Origin: Lachnospiraceae bacterium
GTDB lineage: Bacteria > Bacillota > Clostridia > Lachnospirales > Lachnospiraceae
Direction: 5' to 3'
NCBI GenBank assembly: GCA_900770325.1
Contig: CAAGKE010000261.1
Coordinates: 1-20,645 of the forward strand
DNA: 20,645 nucleotides
The translations under genes and the position numbers were made by a program. This document shows positions 12,323 to 20,645 of the stretch, piece by piece (within the stretch, counting starts at the first letter, position 1; each line of letters begins with the position of its first letter). The notes beneath the pieces were generated by a model, which was not told where the DNA came from, did no database searches, and saw only the letters and a list, made by a program, of their open reading frames with translations.

Positions 12323-15237
12323 AGAAGATGAAAAATCTTTTCCAGTACCTCTATAACCTCCTTCATGTCGATTGGTTTCGAAATAAAGCCGTCCATTCCG
12401 CATTCTCCCGCTGCCTTACGGTCCTCATCAAAAGCATTTGCAGTCATTGCGATAATAGGAATAGATGACTGTGCCGCATCACGCAGAGATCTGATCTGCC
12501 GTGTGGCTTCGTATCCATCCATAACCGGCATCTGAATATCCATAAGCACCAGATCATAATCCCCCGGTTTGGAGACTGACACTTTCGTCAAAGCTTCTAA
12601 ACCATTTTCCGCTATATCGATATGGAAACCATACTCCCCGAGGATTTCTACTGCAATTTCCCGGTTCAGTTCATTATCCTCTGCCAGCAGCAGGCGTTTG
12701 CCTTTAAAACCGTCGGCTTTGGCGGCATCCGGCAGTATACCTTCTTCCTTTGTCTCCTGCTGTCCGAGGGCAGACAGAAGGGTTTCACGCAGATCAGACA
12801 TGAACATGGGCTTCGAGCAGAATGCCGTGACACCGGCAGCCCTTGCCTCCACCTCAATATCCGTCCAGTCGTATGCCGTAAGAATGATGATCGGCGTGTC
12901 ATCTCCAAGGCTGCGAATCTGTCTTGTAACCTCTATACCATTCATATCCGGCAGACGCCAGTCTATAATATAGGCATGAAATGCATCATTCATCTCCATG
13001 GACTGTTTTGCGCGGAGCACGGCCTCTTTTCCGAACAAAGTCCACTCTGAACGCATCCCCACCTTCGCCAGCATCCTCGTCACGCTGTCGCAGGTGTTGA
13101 AGTCATCATCCACAACCAGCGCCTTCAGACCTTCCAGTTCCCTGATTTTTTCCTCACTCCTGGCCCCTGACTGCAGCCGCAGTTCCAGCCGTATGATAAA
13201 CTCCGTCCCCTTGTCCTGCTCAGTGCGAACCTCAATGGTGCCGCCCATCATATCGATAATGTTCTTGGAAATAGACATTCCAAGACCTGTACCCTGAATC
13301 TTGCTGACAGTGGAGGTTCGTTCCCGTTCAAAGGGTTCAAATATATGCTCTGCAAACTCATGGCTCATGCCAATGCCCGTGTCCTTGACCCGGATTTCAT
13401 ACAGACCCTTGCCCTCCGGAGCGTTATGGATCTGCTTCACACGAACGGACACCGTTCCGCCGGGCAGAGTAAACTTAATCGCATTGGAGAGCAGATTCAG
13501 CAGTACCTGATTCAATCGTGTCTTGTCACAAAATACATCCTCGTTGGTCACGTCCATTACATCCATATACAGCTCCAGCTGCTTTGCATGGATCTGTCCG
13601 CTGATGATCGTCTTAAGATCGTGGAGCATTTCTGACAGATTGGCTTCTGTCTCCTCCAGATTGATTTTCCCGCTTTCTATACGGCTCATATCCAGGATAT
13701 CATTAATCAAACTCAGCAGATGATTGCTGGAGGACAGTATCTTCGCCAGATAATCCTTAACCTTTTCCGTATTTTCCACATTAGACGCGGCAAGTGTGGA
13801 GAACCCGATAATGGCATTCATCGGCGTACGGATATCGTGAGACATATTACTTAAGAAGGTACTCTTCGCCCGGTTTGCACTCTGTGCCGCATTGACCGCA
13901 TCCTCAAGAGCCAGATTGATATTCTTATCTCTCGTCCGGTCAGACATTACAAGAATATACTTTTTCTCCCCCTGAATATCACTGCAAAGCGCAATCACAT
14001 GAAACCAGCGCATCTCGCCGGTTTTCTGATGGATATATTCTCTGTCCCATTCGCCCTGTTCACCGGGAGGAATATCCGAAAGCTGATCCAGTATACGGAC
14101 AGTATCGTTATCCTTTACGAGATGATCCATCTCACGGATATTTGCCCGGGCCTGCTCTTCCGAAATGCCAATCAGCTTTTCTATGTTTGGACTGATATAA
14201 TCCACACAAAAGGTTCTGGCATCCAGCATAAGGAAAATATCATCCACGTTGACGGAAAGCTTGGAAAACAATTCATCACGGTACAGAATCTGCTTATCCT
14301 TCTTTTTCAGTTTCAGCCTGTTCTGCCGGATAATAAAGGCAAGCGCAAATACACCAAGCGCTCCTAATATTCCTCCTACCAACAGTACAGTACTTGACTG
14401 AAGCCGGTTCATGCTGGCATTTACCACTTTGGTCGGCACAAGGCCAAGCAGCATCCAGTCCTCAAAATATGCAGACTCATATATCAGATAATAGCTGGTA
14501 TCATTTATGCTGAGTATGGTTGCTCCGGAACAGCCCTGCTGGAAATCTTCCTGGAGCATTTTAATATCCTCACTGCTCATGGCTGAATATTTTTTCAGCA
14601 TGGCAATGAAGTTATAGATGTCCTGCTGCTTATCCGCAGCATTATCCACCACCACGCGTCCGTCTGAATGAATAATATAACTGCTTGACATCCCGTCAAA
14701 AGCGGATATTTTCAGCGCATTCACCAGGTCGGAGTTGTTGAAGCTGACTGCGATGGCTTCATAATCAAAGCCCTTGTAGATCCCGGGGACAGCAGGTGCG
14801 GCAAACACCATGATCTGCGGCTGTCCGGGTACTACAGAATTAATTGCCATATCCTGACCATAAAGGATCAGCTCTGACAGTTTGTCCTTTAGATCCAGAT
14901 AGCCTGTTTCCCCGTCTATCGTCAGATAGTTTCCCTCACGGCAGATGAAATAGAAATCGGTAAATCCTGTTTCCTCTTTTGCGTGATCTATGAAATCATT
15001 GATCTTCTTTTCATCCGAAATATCCTTTAAATAGTCGGCCCACAAATGCATATTGGCCCAGTTCTTGCTTACCAGAGTCTGAAGCGACTGATTCGACTGA
15101 TGAAAGATTTCCGTTAAATGAGAAATGCTTTCCGAATAGATCGTCTGGGAAACAAAACTGTAATACCAGAAACCTGCTGCAACACTTCCAATTAATAAAA
15201 CAACCGCTATAATAATAGAACTCAGCCGTTTCTTCAC
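12313..15237 (-). CDS. Membrane hybrid sensor histidine kinase with two receiver domains
   Basis: The product has 974 residues. Order: transmembrane helix (about 7-28), extracellular sensor region (about 30-282), second helix (about 284-304), PAS-like region (about 325-435) ending YILVMSDRTRD, dimerisation/phosphoacceptor domain with His467 in FLSNMSHDIRTPMNAIIGF, ATPase domain (N box LLNLLSNAIKFT, G boxes VKDTGIGMS and GTGLGMSIS), receiver 1 (VVDDDFN, phosphoacceptor Asp759 in YIIDWRLPD) and receiver 2 (LLAEDNELN, Asp900 in VLMDIQMPVMDG). There is no DNA-binding output and no HPt domain, so a partner elsewhere is needed. It is the last gene of an operon with two binding lipoproteins. AAGGGG seven bases upstream favours a GTG start; the TTG before it is also possible. 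The stop codon comes from the 98-bp repeat. Confidence 0.92.
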   Translation of the reverse strand: MKKRLSSIIIAVVLLIGSVAAGFWYYSFVSQTIYSESISHLTEIFHQSNQSLQTLVSKNWANMHLWADYLKDISDEKKINDFIDHAKEETGFTDFYFICREGNYLTIDGETGYLDLKDKLSELILYGQDMAINSVVPGQPQIMVFAAPAVPGIYKGFDYEAIAVSFNNSDLVNALKISAFDGMSSSYIIHSDGRVVVDNAADKQQDIYNFIAMLKKYSAMSSEDIKMLQEDFQQGCSGATILSINDTSYYLIYESAYFEDWMLLGLVPTKVVNASMNRLQSSTVLLVGGILGALGVFALAFIIRQNRLKLKKKDKQILYRDELFSKLSVNVDDIFLMLDARTFCVDYISPNIEKLIGISEEQARANIREMDHLVKDNDTVRILDQLSDIPPGEQGEWDREYIHQKTGEMRWFHVIALCSDIQGEKKYILVMSDRTRDKNINLALEDAVNAAQSANRAKSTFLSNMSHDIRTPMNAIIGFSTLAASNVENTEKVKDYLAKILSSSNHLLSLINDILDMSRIESGKINLEETEANLSEMLHDLKTIISGQIHAKQLELYMDVMDVTNEDVFCDKTRLNQVLLNLLSNAIKFTLPGGTVSVRVKQIHNAPEGKGLYEIRVKDTGIGMSHEFAEHIFEPFERERTSTVSKIQGTGLGMSISKNIIDMMGGTIEVRTEQDKGTEFIIRLELRLQSGARSEEKIRELEGLKALVVDDDFNTCDSVTRMLAKVGMRSEWTLFGKEAVLRAKQSMEMNDAFHAYIIDWRLPDMNGIEVTRQIRSLGDDTPIIILTAYDWTDIEVEARAAGVTAFCSKPMFMSDLRETLLSALGQQETKEEGILPDAAKADGFKGKRLLLAEDNELNREIAVEILGEYGFHIDIAENGLEALTKVSVSKPGDYDLVLMDIQMPVMDGYEATRQIRSLRDAAQSSIPIIAMTANAFDEDRKAAGECGMDGFISKPIDMKEVIEVLEKIFHLLPR

Positions 15238-15277
15238 CAAATACCCCTTCTTCCCGTCAGAATTCTGCGCATCATCA

Positions 15278-17149
15278 TCAGCGCAGAAGCGTTACATACT
15301 CTGTAGGCGCTTCAAACTGTTTTCCGCCTTCGAGAGCCGAATAAAACAATGTATAGACATTATCATCCATCATTTTCATTTTCGCCTTTAAGCCCTCAGG
15401 CATGGGACAATTACAGAAAACAGATGCTTCGATATAGTCGTTATCACCGAACACAGTTACTGAATAAACAGCATTCTCATCAAGCAGTCTGCCATTTACC
15501 GTAATCTCATCAAGCGTATAGGTGCCATCTCCATTGTCTTTCAGACTGTACTCCATTCCGCTTGTGACAGGAATAAGGTTTTTATGCCGGATGGGATTAG
15601 AGCCGTCTTCCTTCACGTTTACAAGCCACTCCATAAGCTCCCTGACCCCGGTGCCTGTAAGCTGTCCGCTTCTCATTTCCTCACGGTTTGCCACAAGCCA
15701 GTTAAGCTGCTGTCTGGTATAATCGCCTTTAAAAACAGATGCCGTAACAACGCTGGAGTAGCCAATGGCAATATCACTGCCACACTGCCTGCGCAGAGTG
15801 TTTATTACAGAGGACGCGGCAGGACTGCCGTTTTCACCGAAAGCATAATCATAGCCCGTTTCCTGAGTGGTAACAATCCCGGAAGTATCATTATCCTTTG
15901 CAGCACTGATCTGTGCATTAAAATCCTGATAGGCATCCTCTGCACCGTATTCGCCATGTATCATTTTCTGTACCACATCCCGGGAAATGGAAAACATCTC
16001 GGCAGAAGCCAGACGAATATACAGGTGATTGCTGTTGATACAGTCCATAACCTGTGAAAAAACATCATTTATCTCAATATTTACATTTTTATTATAGCTG
16101 AGCACTGCATTATCCGCAGCAATACGGCGCTGTCCTTCTTCGCTGAACATGACTTCCAGCACCTGCATAACAGCATCCTGCTTTTCCTGATCCTGCTCCA
16201 CGTCCCTGTTTACTGCCACCTGACAGGTAGGGTATGTCAGCAGCCAGTTATCCTCAGCGGTCTCTCCAAAATAGGGCAGCATTACCGTATTCATACCTTC
16301 TTCTTTTCTGAAAACGGCACAGTTACTGCCGGTCCCCCGCATCATAGCTGCTCTGCCCTCCAGCAGCAGCGCTTTCATCGTGCTGAAATCCATTTCCGTA
16401 TCTTCCGGTTTTACCATTGTATCCTTTAGATACTGCTCAAAGCTGTCAAACACAGCAGGCCAAACTGTATCATCCAGACCTACCTGGCTGTCCGCTGCCT
16501 CATTCTCATATTCCGCACGCCACATCGTACCATCCATAGTCATCAGCTTGGGAATGGCACAGCCCTGGAGCGCCTCCATACAGGAATAGTCCTCACGGTA
16601 ATCGTTCACATATCCGTATATCCCCAGTTCATCGAACCTCCCGCATGCTTCAGTAAATTCAGCGTAATTTTCAGGCAGAGGTATCCCGTATTTTTCAAAC
16701 AGCTCCACATTGGCAATATAACCATCTACCTCTGCGCACATGGGCAGCCATCGTATTGCACCTCCGGGTTCTCTGTTGTTATCAATATAACTGTCGTAAA
16801 AACTTCCGGCCACATCAGTCTCACTCAGATCCATAAGCAGGTCTGACATATGGGATGCATCATTCAGAGAAAAGCGCCGGCAGGTAATAATATCCGGCAG
16901 GCTTCCCCGCATGTTAAGGTCATTGTAATAATCCATGGTATTATATCCCACAACAAATGTGAAGTCGATATCCGGAAACCGGGTCTCCAGCCAGGGAGTA
17001 AACTCCCGTGTCATGGACTTATCCCACAGATACATCGTTATCCCGACCCTGTCATTATTCTTATCCTTTTCACAGCCCGTAAGACCAAGCAGTATTGCCA
17101 GTACCATAAGGACAGAAAGTATTCTTTTTTTCATACTCATTTTTTCCAT
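15278..17149 (-). CDS. Lipoprotein: solute-binding domain plus 5'-nucleotidase C-terminal-like domain (copy 2)
   Basis: The 623-residue lipoprotein has a signal peptide and lipobox LLGLTGC (Cys26). The body to about residue 430 resembles a family 1 ABC solute-binding protein (PDIITCRRFSLNDASHMSDL, ANVELFEKYGIPLPENYAEF, EGRAAMMRGTGSN, TYPTCQVAVNRD). The rest, from SSVINTLRRQCGSDIAIGYS through FKGDYT, TGTGVRELMEWLV, IPVTSGMEYSLKDNGDGTYT and ITVNGRLLDENAVYSVTVFG, follows the layout of the 5'-nucleotidase C-terminal domain, without any metallophosphatase domain. It is clearly paralogous to the gene before it (17167-19005), starting 17 bases after that stop. AGGG near 17158 favours the ATG at 17149; ATGs at 17140 and 17134 are alternatives. 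The hybrid kinase follows 40 bases later. Role: ligand binding at the cell surface, ligand unknown. Confidence 0.82.
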   Translation of the reverse strand: MEKMSMKKRILSVLMVLAILLGLTGCEKDKNNDRVGITMYLWDKSMTREFTPWLETRFPDIDFTFVVGYNTMDYYNDLNMRGSLPDIITCRRFSLNDASHMSDLLMDLSETDVAGSFYDSYIDNNREPGGAIRWLPMCAEVDGYIANVELFEKYGIPLPENYAEFTEACGRFDELGIYGYVNDYREDYSCMEALQGCAIPKLMTMDGTMWRAEYENEAADSQVGLDDTVWPAVFDSFEQYLKDTMVKPEDTEMDFSTMKALLLEGRAAMMRGTGSNCAVFRKEEGMNTVMLPYFGETAEDNWLLTYPTCQVAVNRDVEQDQEKQDAVMQVLEVMFSEEGQRRIAADNAVLSYNKNVNIEINDVFSQVMDCINSNHLYIRLASAEMFSISRDVVQKMIHGEYGAEDAYQDFNAQISAAKDNDTSGIVTTQETGYDYAFGENGSPAASSVINTLRRQCGSDIAIGYSSVVTASVFKGDYTRQQLNWLVANREEMRSGQLTGTGVRELMEWLVNVKEDGSNPIRHKNLIPVTSGMEYSLKDNGDGTYTLDEITVNGRLLDENAVYSVTVFGDNDYIEASVFCNCPMPEGLKAKMKMMDDNVYTLFYSALEGGKQFEAPTEYVTLLR

Positions 17150-17166
17150 TTCATCCCTGTACGGTT

Positions 17167-19005
17167 TTATTTCAGTGTAATATATTTTTCCGGCCCTTCC
17201 ATGGTACCTCCGTCTGTGATATACGCTGTCCATACATCCTTTACACGAATTTCTTCCTTTTCGAACGCATAGTTTTCGTTACTCATAAACGCTCCCATAT
17301 ATGCTCCTGTATTAAGGCATGTCACCTGAAATCTGTCCCCGTCACCAATCTCCTTTCCATCCCTGAGTACACGGCTCAGAGTATACTTTCCGTCTGCCTC
17401 TTTCACTTCAATGGATATTCCGCTGACAATCGGCAGCGAACCCCGGTTAAACGGTGTAAATCCATTTTCAATCCCCTCTACGGATAATCTGATATATTCT
17501 TTCAGTTCTGTTCCATTCATTTCACATTTCCAGGCTTCCAGGGGATTGGGCATGATCATGCTGCCCACCAGTTTTTCGGTGTAATCAGCCTTGAATACAG
17601 AGCCTGTAAAGCTATATGCAGGTGCGATAAGTACATCACTGCCGTAGACTCCGCGCAGAGTATTTGCCATAGCAGAGTAGGATTCATTTCCTCCATCCTT
17701 ATGGAATATATTGGAATATCCGCGCTCCAGGGAAAGCACTGTATCGCCGGAAACATCCTCCGTCTGTTTTAACTGCGCATCAAATGCCGCGTAAGCCTGC
17801 CCGGCATCATATTCGCCCTGTATCATCTTCGAAACAACATCCTTTGACACGGCAAAAAAGTCATTGGAGGCAATACGGATATACATATGATTCTGTTTGA
17901 TCAGAGGCACAAGATTTTCCAGGGCGGGCGACAGTTCAAGATCAACATTCTGGCTGTAGGAAATAACATCTTCGCCCTTTGCCAGCGCATTCTGACCTTC
18001 TTCGGAAAGCATAACACCAAGCACCCGCAGAGCTTTTTCCTGACGTGTTTTGTCCTTCTCCAGATCCTTATTCAATGCCACCTGGAATGCAGGATATGTA
18101 AGCAGCCACTGCTCCCCGTCCTGCCCGAAATAGGGAAGAAATACCGCATCCACGTTACTCTTCTGAAACGCAACAACATTCGATCCGCCTGAACGCATCA
18201 TAGCGACCTTACCCTCAGTGAACATATTGATAACCGGATCATAAGAAAGCTCCAGGTCCTCCGGCATAATTTTCGCATCTCTGATAAACTGCTCCATCCG
18301 CTCAAAAGCACCCGGCCATACCGTATCATCCAGTCCGGTAACCTCAGCGGACGGATCTTCGTAGTCATTGCGCCACATACGTCCCTCCATCGATGTTATC
18401 TCAGGAATGGACAGCCCCTGCAGCACTTCCATGCAAGTATAATCATATACAAAGTCGGCAGCAAATCCCCGGATGCCTTTTTCTTCAAACGCCTGAAAAG
18501 CAGAAATCATGCTGTCGTAATCCGTTGGCAGCGGGATATCATATTCCTCAAACAGAGCCCTGTTGGCAACAAGGCCATCCGCCTCACCGCAAAGGGGCAG
18601 CCAGTTTACAGTACCGTCGGCGTTGGTAAAATCCTGGAGATAGGCCTCGTATATCGCGCCTGCTTCTTCCGTCGTAGACAGATCCATCAGCTGATCTTTA
18701 ATAGCTGCTGCGTCATGCAGAGAAAATCTGCGTGTTGTGATAATATCAGGCAGTTCTCCCTGTTCATTCATAAACTTATAAAAGTCAAGATCATTATTTC
18801 CCACAACAAATTCTATATTCACATCTGGAAGTTTTGACTGAATATATGGAGCATACGTATCATACAGCTTTACACTCCACAGATAAACAGAAATCGTATC
18901 CGCCTCCTCATTTTCCCCCTTCGCTCCACATCCGGAGAGGAGCAGCGCTGTCATTCCTGCAGCCAGCACAGCTGATACCAGGCACGTTCTCATTTTTCTT
19001 TTCAT
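17167..19005 (-). CDS. Lipoprotein: solute-binding domain plus 5'-nucleotidase C-terminal-like domain (copy 1)
   Basis: The 612-residue lipoprotein has a signal peptide and lipobox LLLSGC (Cys26). The solute-binding part contains PDIITTRRFSLHDAAAIKDQ, ANRALFEEYDIPLPTDYDSM, TEGKVAMMRSGGSN and TYPAFQVALNKD. The C-terminal part from about residue 440 has SAMANTLRGVYGSDVLIAPA, VFKADYT, MNGTELKEYIRLSVEG, LPIVSGISIEVKEADGKYTL and a RDGKEIGDGDRFQV strand, matching the 5'-nucleotidase C-domain order. In that family this domain binds the nucleotide base, but the N-terminal phosphatase domain is missing. AAGGAG nine bases before the ATG fixes the start. It is the first gene of the lipoprotein-lipoprotein-kinase operon, with an attenuator-like terminator 38 bases upstream. 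Ligand unknown. Confidence 0.82.
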   Translation of the reverse strand: MKRKMRTCLVSAVLAAGMTALLLSGCGAKGENEEADTISVYLWSVKLYDTYAPYIQSKLPDVNIEFVVGNNDLDFYKFMNEQGELPDIITTRRFSLHDAAAIKDQLMDLSTTEEAGAIYEAYLQDFTNADGTVNWLPLCGEADGLVANRALFEEYDIPLPTDYDSMISAFQAFEEKGIRGFAADFVYDYTCMEVLQGLSIPEITSMEGRMWRNDYEDPSAEVTGLDDTVWPGAFERMEQFIRDAKIMPEDLELSYDPVINMFTEGKVAMMRSGGSNVVAFQKSNVDAVFLPYFGQDGEQWLLTYPAFQVALNKDLEKDKTRQEKALRVLGVMLSEEGQNALAKGEDVISYSQNVDLELSPALENLVPLIKQNHMYIRIASNDFFAVSKDVVSKMIQGEYDAGQAYAAFDAQLKQTEDVSGDTVLSLERGYSNIFHKDGGNESYSAMANTLRGVYGSDVLIAPAYSFTGSVFKADYTEKLVGSMIMPNPLEAWKCEMNGTELKEYIRLSVEGIENGFTPFNRGSLPIVSGISIEVKEADGKYTLSRVLRDGKEIGDGDRFQVTCLNTGAYMGAFMSNENYAFEKEEIRVKDVWTAYITDGGTMEGPEKYITLK

Positions 19006-19042
19006 TTCTCTTTCTCCTTGGTTTTCCTTCAATATCTGTAGC

Positions 19043-19079
19043 AAAAAAACGGGATTGAAATAAAAATATCAATCTCGTT
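19043..19079 (-). terminator. Terminator/attenuator in the lipoprotein operon leader
   Basis: On the minus strand AACGAGATTGA (19079-19069) pairs with TCAATCCCGTT (19058-19048) with one mismatch and a 10-nt loop, followed by a run of seven T (19049-19043). It lies only 38 bases upstream of the first lipoprotein start codon and downstream of the predicted promoter, so it would end leader transcripts unless bypassed. It could alternatively end readthrough from 19384. Confidence 0.75.
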
Positions 19080-19150
19080 CGCTGTTCATACATGATCTGC
19101 AATTTTTATTGACAATATATCACCGATCATTTTCTATTGATATCAAATAA

Positions 19151-19180
19151 ATTTTACCATATTCTCCCCCGATAAGACAA
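19151..19180 (-). promoter_or_regulatory. Promoter of the lipoprotein-kinase operon
   Basis: TTGTCT (19180-19175), an 18-bp spacer and TAAAAT (19156-19151) with a TGG extension lie on the minus strand. The predicted start near 19144 gives a leader of about 139 nt that contains the terminator hairpin. Confidence 0.6.
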
Positions 19181-19383
19181 GATATATTCTGATTTTTTCG
19201 TGTATTTTTTACACTTTGACAAAATTATTATTTACACCGCTGTCATTTAAATTTACAATTTTGTTTATATGATACAAAACCGATGAACTGTGAAGTCTAT
19301 CACAAATTCACAGGTTCTGAGCATCGTATCTTCCTCTGAGTGTAACTAATTTGTAACCATCCAAAATACAACTGACACAGATT
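19181..19383. other. AT-rich intergenic stretch with direct repeats, no gene
   Basis: No open frame of note exists on either strand. TGTAAC occurs at 19341-19346 and 19352-19357 with an 11-bp period, the spacing of OmpR/PhoB-type response-regulator sites. CTGTGAA/TTCACAG forms a 7-bp stem near 19287-19312, and GTGTAAA occurs twice on the minus strand (about 19210-19240). No terminator was found directly after the secreted-protein gene. Confidence 0.4.
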
Positions 19384-20316
19384 TTAATTCAAATGCGCTA
19401 TGTGTTCCGCCATAACTTCTTCTATTGTGATCTGTCTCACAGTTTTGATACTGCCATCCTCATTCCTTTTCACGATCAGGTATATCTTACTCTTTTTTGC
19501 CTCCTCACTTCCGTTCTGATAGAAACTGCCATCTTCATCCATAAGCAATTGAACTTCTTTTCCCTGCCACATCCAGCATCCTGTTGCAGGATCCTGGTCT
19601 ATGCCATTCTGCTTATATTCCTGAAGCTTCCGTACCGAGTCGCAATCGTCTCCAACCACATAGCTCCCCTGTGCTTCTTCCACTTCATATCCAACAGCAT
19701 CTTTCTGCCCGGCCCAATTTGATACCACATCCTCTGCCACTACTATTGTTTCCACCGCCACACCATCACTGGTTCCTGTCACTGTTCCCTCATCATATGT
19801 AAACATATGAATAATACTTCCCTCTTCTGTCCCCACAGCTTCCTCTACATAAGCTTCCTCGTTCCGGGCCGCTGCCTCCATCGCTTCCATCTTTTTGGTG
19901 CGCTGATCATATTCTTCCTGTGAAGCAATCCGCACACCTGTTAGTCTGTAATCATCTTCCCTTACCGTATAGACGTCAATTTCACCTTCCGGCATCTGGA
20001 TCGCCTTATAAGTATCCTCAATCTGCTGGTCAACCAGCCATCTTACGGTTTTCCCCTGATAATACAGGGTATCACTGTCTGCATCATAAGTAACACCAAA
20101 GCATTCAAGATAGGCTAATTCATTCCGCATTTCTTCTCTATGCCAGTCGGATAATTTTTCCTTCTCTTCCTCTGTCAGATCAGAAAATAAGGAATTTCCG
20201 GAGATAAAGACCTCTCCCCCCATATCATATCCGTAAGTCATTGCCTGTGCACTGTAGCCGCACACTGCCACAGATAAGGCAGTTCCCATTAATAAAGCTG
20301 CAATTTTTCTTTTCAT
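19384..20316 (-). CDS. Secreted protein of unknown function
   Basis: The 310-residue product has a clear signal peptide: MKRKIAALLMGTALSVAVCG then YSAQA, with likely cleavage after AQA. No lipobox and no other membrane segment is seen, so export is expected. The mature part is acidic and includes a Glu/Ala-rich helix (KKMEAMEAAARNEEAYVEEA). Two short segments resemble each other: TLYYQGKTVRWLVD and CWMWQGKEVQLLMDEDG, suggesting an internal duplication. I do not recognise the family. AAAGGAG about 11 bases before the ATG supports 20316; a longer frame upstream lacks a start context and enters the kinase gene. It follows a sensor kinase gene by 94 bases on the same strand and may be its target or partner. 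Confidence 0.75.
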   Translation of the reverse strand: MKRKIAALLMGTALSVAVCGYSAQAMTYGYDMGGEVFISGNSLFSDLTEEEKEKLSDWHREEMRNELAYLECFGVTYDADSDTLYYQGKTVRWLVDQQIEDTYKAIQMPEGEIDVYTVREDDYRLTGVRIASQEEYDQRTKKMEAMEAAARNEEAYVEEAVGTEEGSIIHMFTYDEGTVTGTSDGVAVETIVVAEDVVSNWAGQKDAVGYEVEEAQGSYVVGDDCDSVRKLQEYKQNGIDQDPATGCWMWQGKEVQLLMDEDGSFYQNGSEEAKKSKIYLIVKRNEDGSIKTVRQITIEEVMAEHIAHLN

Positions 20317-20410
20317 TGTACATCCAACTCCTTTACATTTTTTATTGTATCCATACCATACCATTGAAATTTGTAATGTAATTGGAGTTTTTATGTGATT
20401 CCTGTGTGAT

Positions 20411-20645
20411 TTACAGAGAAAAGGAAAAACGAACTCCTTCACATGTGTTATCCATATGATAACTTGCCCCATGCTGGTCAAGGATCATTTTCACAATATA
20501 AAGTCCCAACCCGCTTCCGCCAGTCTGACGGTTACGGGACTGTTCCACACGATAAAATGCTTCAAACACATGGGCAAATGCTTCTTCCGGAATAAACACA
20601 CCGGTATTTTCAATCTGGCAATATACCGTCCTGCTGTCTGCTCCC
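20411..20645 (-). CDS. Sensor histidine kinase, C-terminal end only
   Basis: The frame is open to the window edge, so the gene continues beyond 20645. The visible 77 residues are the end of a HATPase domain: CQIENTGVFIPEEAFAHVFE (G1 box ENTG), FYRVEQSRNRQTGGSGLGLY (F box and G2 box GGSGLGL) and IVKMILDQHGASYHMDNT. This form is typical of VanS/PhoR-like membrane kinases paired with OmpR-type regulators, whose gene is presumably further right. The secreted-protein gene follows on the same strand. Confidence 0.88.
   Translation of the reverse strand, partial: GADSRTVYCQIENTGVFIPEEAFAHVFEAFYRVEQSRNRQTGGSGLGLYIVKMILDQHGASYHMDNTCEGVRFSFSL

Noticed and set aside
1..20645. CRISPR arrays, tRNA or rRNA genes, insertion sequence transposases
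   Set aside because: No regularly spaced repeats, tRNA-like cloverleaf, rRNA sequence or transposase reading frame was seen by eye on either strand.

Overview
The window looks like chromosomal DNA of a gut-type Clostridia, most likely Lachnospiraceae (Blautia/Ruminococcus-like). The reasons are strong AGGAGG-type ribosome binding sites, a DUF4317 protein, a small protein with the SICTGEQVAGF motif, a very characteristic short XRE regulator, and dispersed palindromic intergenic repeats. This assignment rests on recalled families; no search was run.

Layout. Positions 1-292 hold a hairpin-rich repeat region and a likely promoter for tsaE (293-718, +). A first copy of a 98-bp structured repeat (740-837) separates tsaE from a long series of minus-strand genes. 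In transcription order these are: short DUF4317 protein (6653-6006), HD-domain protein (5915-5322), SAM methyltransferase (5306-4530), small conserved protein (4497-4255), YunG-GNAT fusion (4192-3251), cobI (3115-2426), and an ABC export ATPase and permease (2421-842). Positions 6654-8677 are an AT-rich accessory patch. It holds an XRE regulator and an ORF6N protein with a C-terminal phospholipase-D-like domain, flanked by two decayed minus-strand reading frames, one of which ends like an RlmD/RumA-type rRNA methyltransferase. A Nudix gene (9232-8678, -) follows.

Divergent from the Nudix gene is a complete group II ECF transporter for cobalt or nickel: cbiM fused to a PDGLE domain (9489-10550), cbiQ (10674-11477) and cbiO (11483-12214). 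Two GC-palindromes lie upstream, and an unusual long hairpin carrying a nested palindrome lies in the cbiM-cbiQ gap. The second copy of the 98-bp repeat (12225-12322) lies between cbiO and the next convergent operon.

The minus-strand operon 19005-12313 is the most interesting part. It encodes two paralogous lipoproteins, each joining an ABC-type solute-binding domain to what looks like a 5'-nucleotidase C-terminal domain, and then a membrane hybrid histidine kinase with two receiver domains. No permease or ATPase accompanies them, so I infer an extracellular binding-protein/hybrid-kinase sensing system rather than an importer. Its leader has a Rho-independent terminator just upstream of the first start codon, suggesting attenuation. 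The right edge holds a secreted protein of unknown function (20316-19384) and the C-terminal end of another sensor kinase (20411 to the window end).
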